NCBI RefSeq assembly: GCF_027887165.1
Contig: NC_077229.1
Location: 349,638,416-349,702,415 of the forward strand
Reading direction: 5' to 3'
Source: Monodelphis domestica
Taxonomy: Eukaryota; Chordata; Mammalia; Didelphimorphia; Didelphidae
DNA length: 64,000 nt
Below, piece by piece: positions 58,572-64,000 of the stretch; the stretch's first letter is position 1, and every line of letters begins with the position of its first letter. The position numbers and the translations under genes were made by a program. Under the pieces are notes generated by a model. That model saw only the letters and a list, made by a program, of their open reading frames with translations, was not told the origin of the DNA and did not search any database.

Positions 58572-58925
58572 TTATGCAAGACTTTCTGGGAGAAAAAGCC
58601 CTCCCACTATGTGCTCATGTGTAATAGTTGCTAGGCAGCAGCATTTACACAGGAAAGTATATGTGGCACCATAATCCCACCTGGGAATATGGGCAGCAGA
58701 AAGGGCCTTGGAACCCATGTCCAAGAACTCTCCACTATGACAGCTTTCTAAGGAATTCTGATTGCTACTTAGTAATTTCTGATAGCTACTGGTCACAGAG
58801 GCCATTGGCTCCAGATGAATGATTCTCCACTTGAACACAACATACGTCTGGTTCCAGCAGAGAAATGGGGAGAACTGTAGATAGAAAATTTTCTCCTTTT
58901 TGTAGTTCCAGAGGGCATGATGCAC
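58572..58925 (-). other. 117-codon open frame in C5orf22 intron 4, unidentified
   Basis: Starts ATG on the gene strand (MHHALWNYKKEKIFYLQFSP), rich in Cys, His, Trp and Tyr, no stop for 117 codons, ends LPESLA. No splice or Kozak context stands out. The DNA is less AT-rich than the rest of the intron. I do not recognise a domain; it may be part of an unclassified repeat or chance. Confidence 0.25.
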
Positions 58926-58929
58926 TGTG

Positions 58930-62708
<3,779 letters not shown>

Positions 62709-62902
62709 TTATAAATTTAAAAAATTTCATTTAAAACTCATTGGCTTACATATTAACATTTACATAGTGATATGCTGGAACTATAGAAATACATATTTGC
62801 ATCAATATTTTCTTGATTTAAAAATTCCAAACTATAAAAATGCTATAGAAAAAAATGAAAGAAAGAATTACAGTATTTTCCCAAGGATCAATATCTCACC
62901 AG

Positions 62903-63815
62903 TGTGAATCTTAAAATCTCTCAGACTTGTGAATGTTAAAAATTCTCAGACTCTACCTTAGAACATTTGGTTAAGACTATTCCCAATTTTAAACAATGAA
63001 GGTACTTGATCAGGAATGTGAGACCTCTACTTCACCCATACTTAAGCATGCCTTAGGGGAAGATAAAGTTGTAAACTCCTTGATGAACAATGAAAAATAT
63101 TTAACCCATACTTAGTAAGGCAAAAGCTCTTAAGCTGTGCCTATTTTTAGATCTACTACAAAAGGGTGCTAAGTACCTATAAAGGTCAGGCAACTTGTAA
63201 AATTGCAAGTGGCAAAGAGGTGAGAACTTACTCAGAGGTTTTAGTCTACTCAGGTGTGAATTAAGAATGGTCTGTCCTTTGGAAAAACGTCTACTCGTTT
63301 TCCAAAGTGATTGGTAGATGTAAGAACTTAGGGGAGGTGACATAGGAGAAAATTAGCTTTAAAAAGGATCTCAGAAAGGGCTAAGGAATTTCATTCAGTT
63401 GGCCAAAAGCTGCCTTGAAGGGCTTGATGCCTGAACTTGATTGAGCTAGCTGAAGCTGAACACTAGAATCTTGCTTGGGACAAATCTTGTGGTGAGTGGA
63501 TAGAAGACTGACTGATCTCTCTCTTAAGGCTTAAAAGCCTAAACTGGCCCAGGATGGCCTATCTCTTTTTCTCATTATTTCCTCTTACCCTCTCTCTCTC
63601 CCTTTCATTAATTCCTCATTTGTATTAATTAAAATCTCTATAAAACCCAGCTGACTTGGGTATATTTCATATTTGGGAATTTTTCCCTAGTGACCACTTT
63701 ATATTTTGATTAAAATTAAGACACTGTCTTGAACCCATATTTCTGCGGTCACAGCTTAAGCCAACCACTCTTTTATCTGTAACAGTTTATACCAACCACT
63801 CTTTTAAATGCCACA
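62903..63815 (+). mobile_element. Solo LTR, gamma-type family, in C5orf22 intron 2
   Basis: 913 bp from TGTGAATCTTAA to AAATGCCACA with a 4-bp duplication CCAG (62899-62902 and 63816-63819). CCAAT-box inverse near 63310 (AGTGATTGGTAGATG), TTTAAAAAGG near 63358 in place of a TATA box, donor-like GTGAGT at 63492-63497, ATTAAAATCTC near 63629. Antisense to C5orf22. It lacks the tandem repeats of its relatives. Confidence 0.9.
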
Positions 63816-64000
63816 CCAGAAAGGGGCCAGGGGAGGAGAGGGGGGGGGACACAGTGAAGGCTGGGGGGAATCCGTGGGCTTTTGTAAAAGTTAAAATAAA
63901 AGGAAATCTATAGTTATAGAAAAAAAATAAAACCTCAGCAAAATGAAGTTTGACTTAAATCAGATGCCAAGATAATGCAACATTAGGAAAACAATCAACA
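63816..64000. other. C5orf22 intron 2 sequence at window edge
   Basis: G-rich patch (GAGAGGGGGGGGGAC) then AT-rich. Exon 2 of C5orf22 is not present here. Confidence 0.5.

Overview
The window looks like mammalian, most likely marsupial (metatherian), nuclear DNA: AT-rich, crowded with retroelements, with one spliced protein-coding gene. The marsupial call rests on three repeat types. These are short SINEs whose body matches the 3' end of RTE (BovB-like) LINEs (24238-24486, 46015-46190, 49538-49800), tRNA-headed SINEs of a type common in marsupials (for example 57950-58169), and several closely related LINE-1 copies. The species cannot be named from the sequence alone.

The only gene I can support is the homologue of human C5orf22 (UPF0489 family), on the minus strand. 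Seven coding exons, probably 3 to 9 of 9, lie between 62679 and 50147. All have GT/AG splice sites and matching phases, and they form one uninterrupted reading frame that ends at a TGA at 50149-50147. The first two coding exons and the promoter lie beyond 64000.

Region by region. 1-6 kb: five copies of one LTR family, one of them inside a second LTR type. 6-16 kb: further LTRs, SINEs, L2 tails, one block that has kept its CpGs, and an inverted pair of LTRs. 17.2-19.4 kb: a decayed class I endogenous retrovirus gag gene on the minus strand. 21.4-22.9 kb: a decayed hAT-type transposase. 25.8-26.6 kb: the 3' end of an endogenous retrovirus, with polypurine tract and a truncated LTR carrying a perfect fold-back. 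27.9-45.5 kb: a pile of minus-strand L1 elements (A, B and C) split by two solo LTRs. 46-50 kb: gene-free flank downstream of C5orf22. 50.1-64 kb: C5orf22, whose introns hold SINEs, LTRs, a CR1/L3 fragment, an L2 and a short L1 with a 16-bp target-site duplication.

I found no RNA gene, CRISPR array or novel multi-gene system. The most useful observations concern the gamma-type LTR family that recurs across the window. Its copies share a GTGAGT splice-donor-like motif downstream of the promoter, carry different tandem duplications, and in one case end in a self-complementary fold-back. Family names are pattern recognition, not a database search; boundaries without a stated target-site duplication are approximate.
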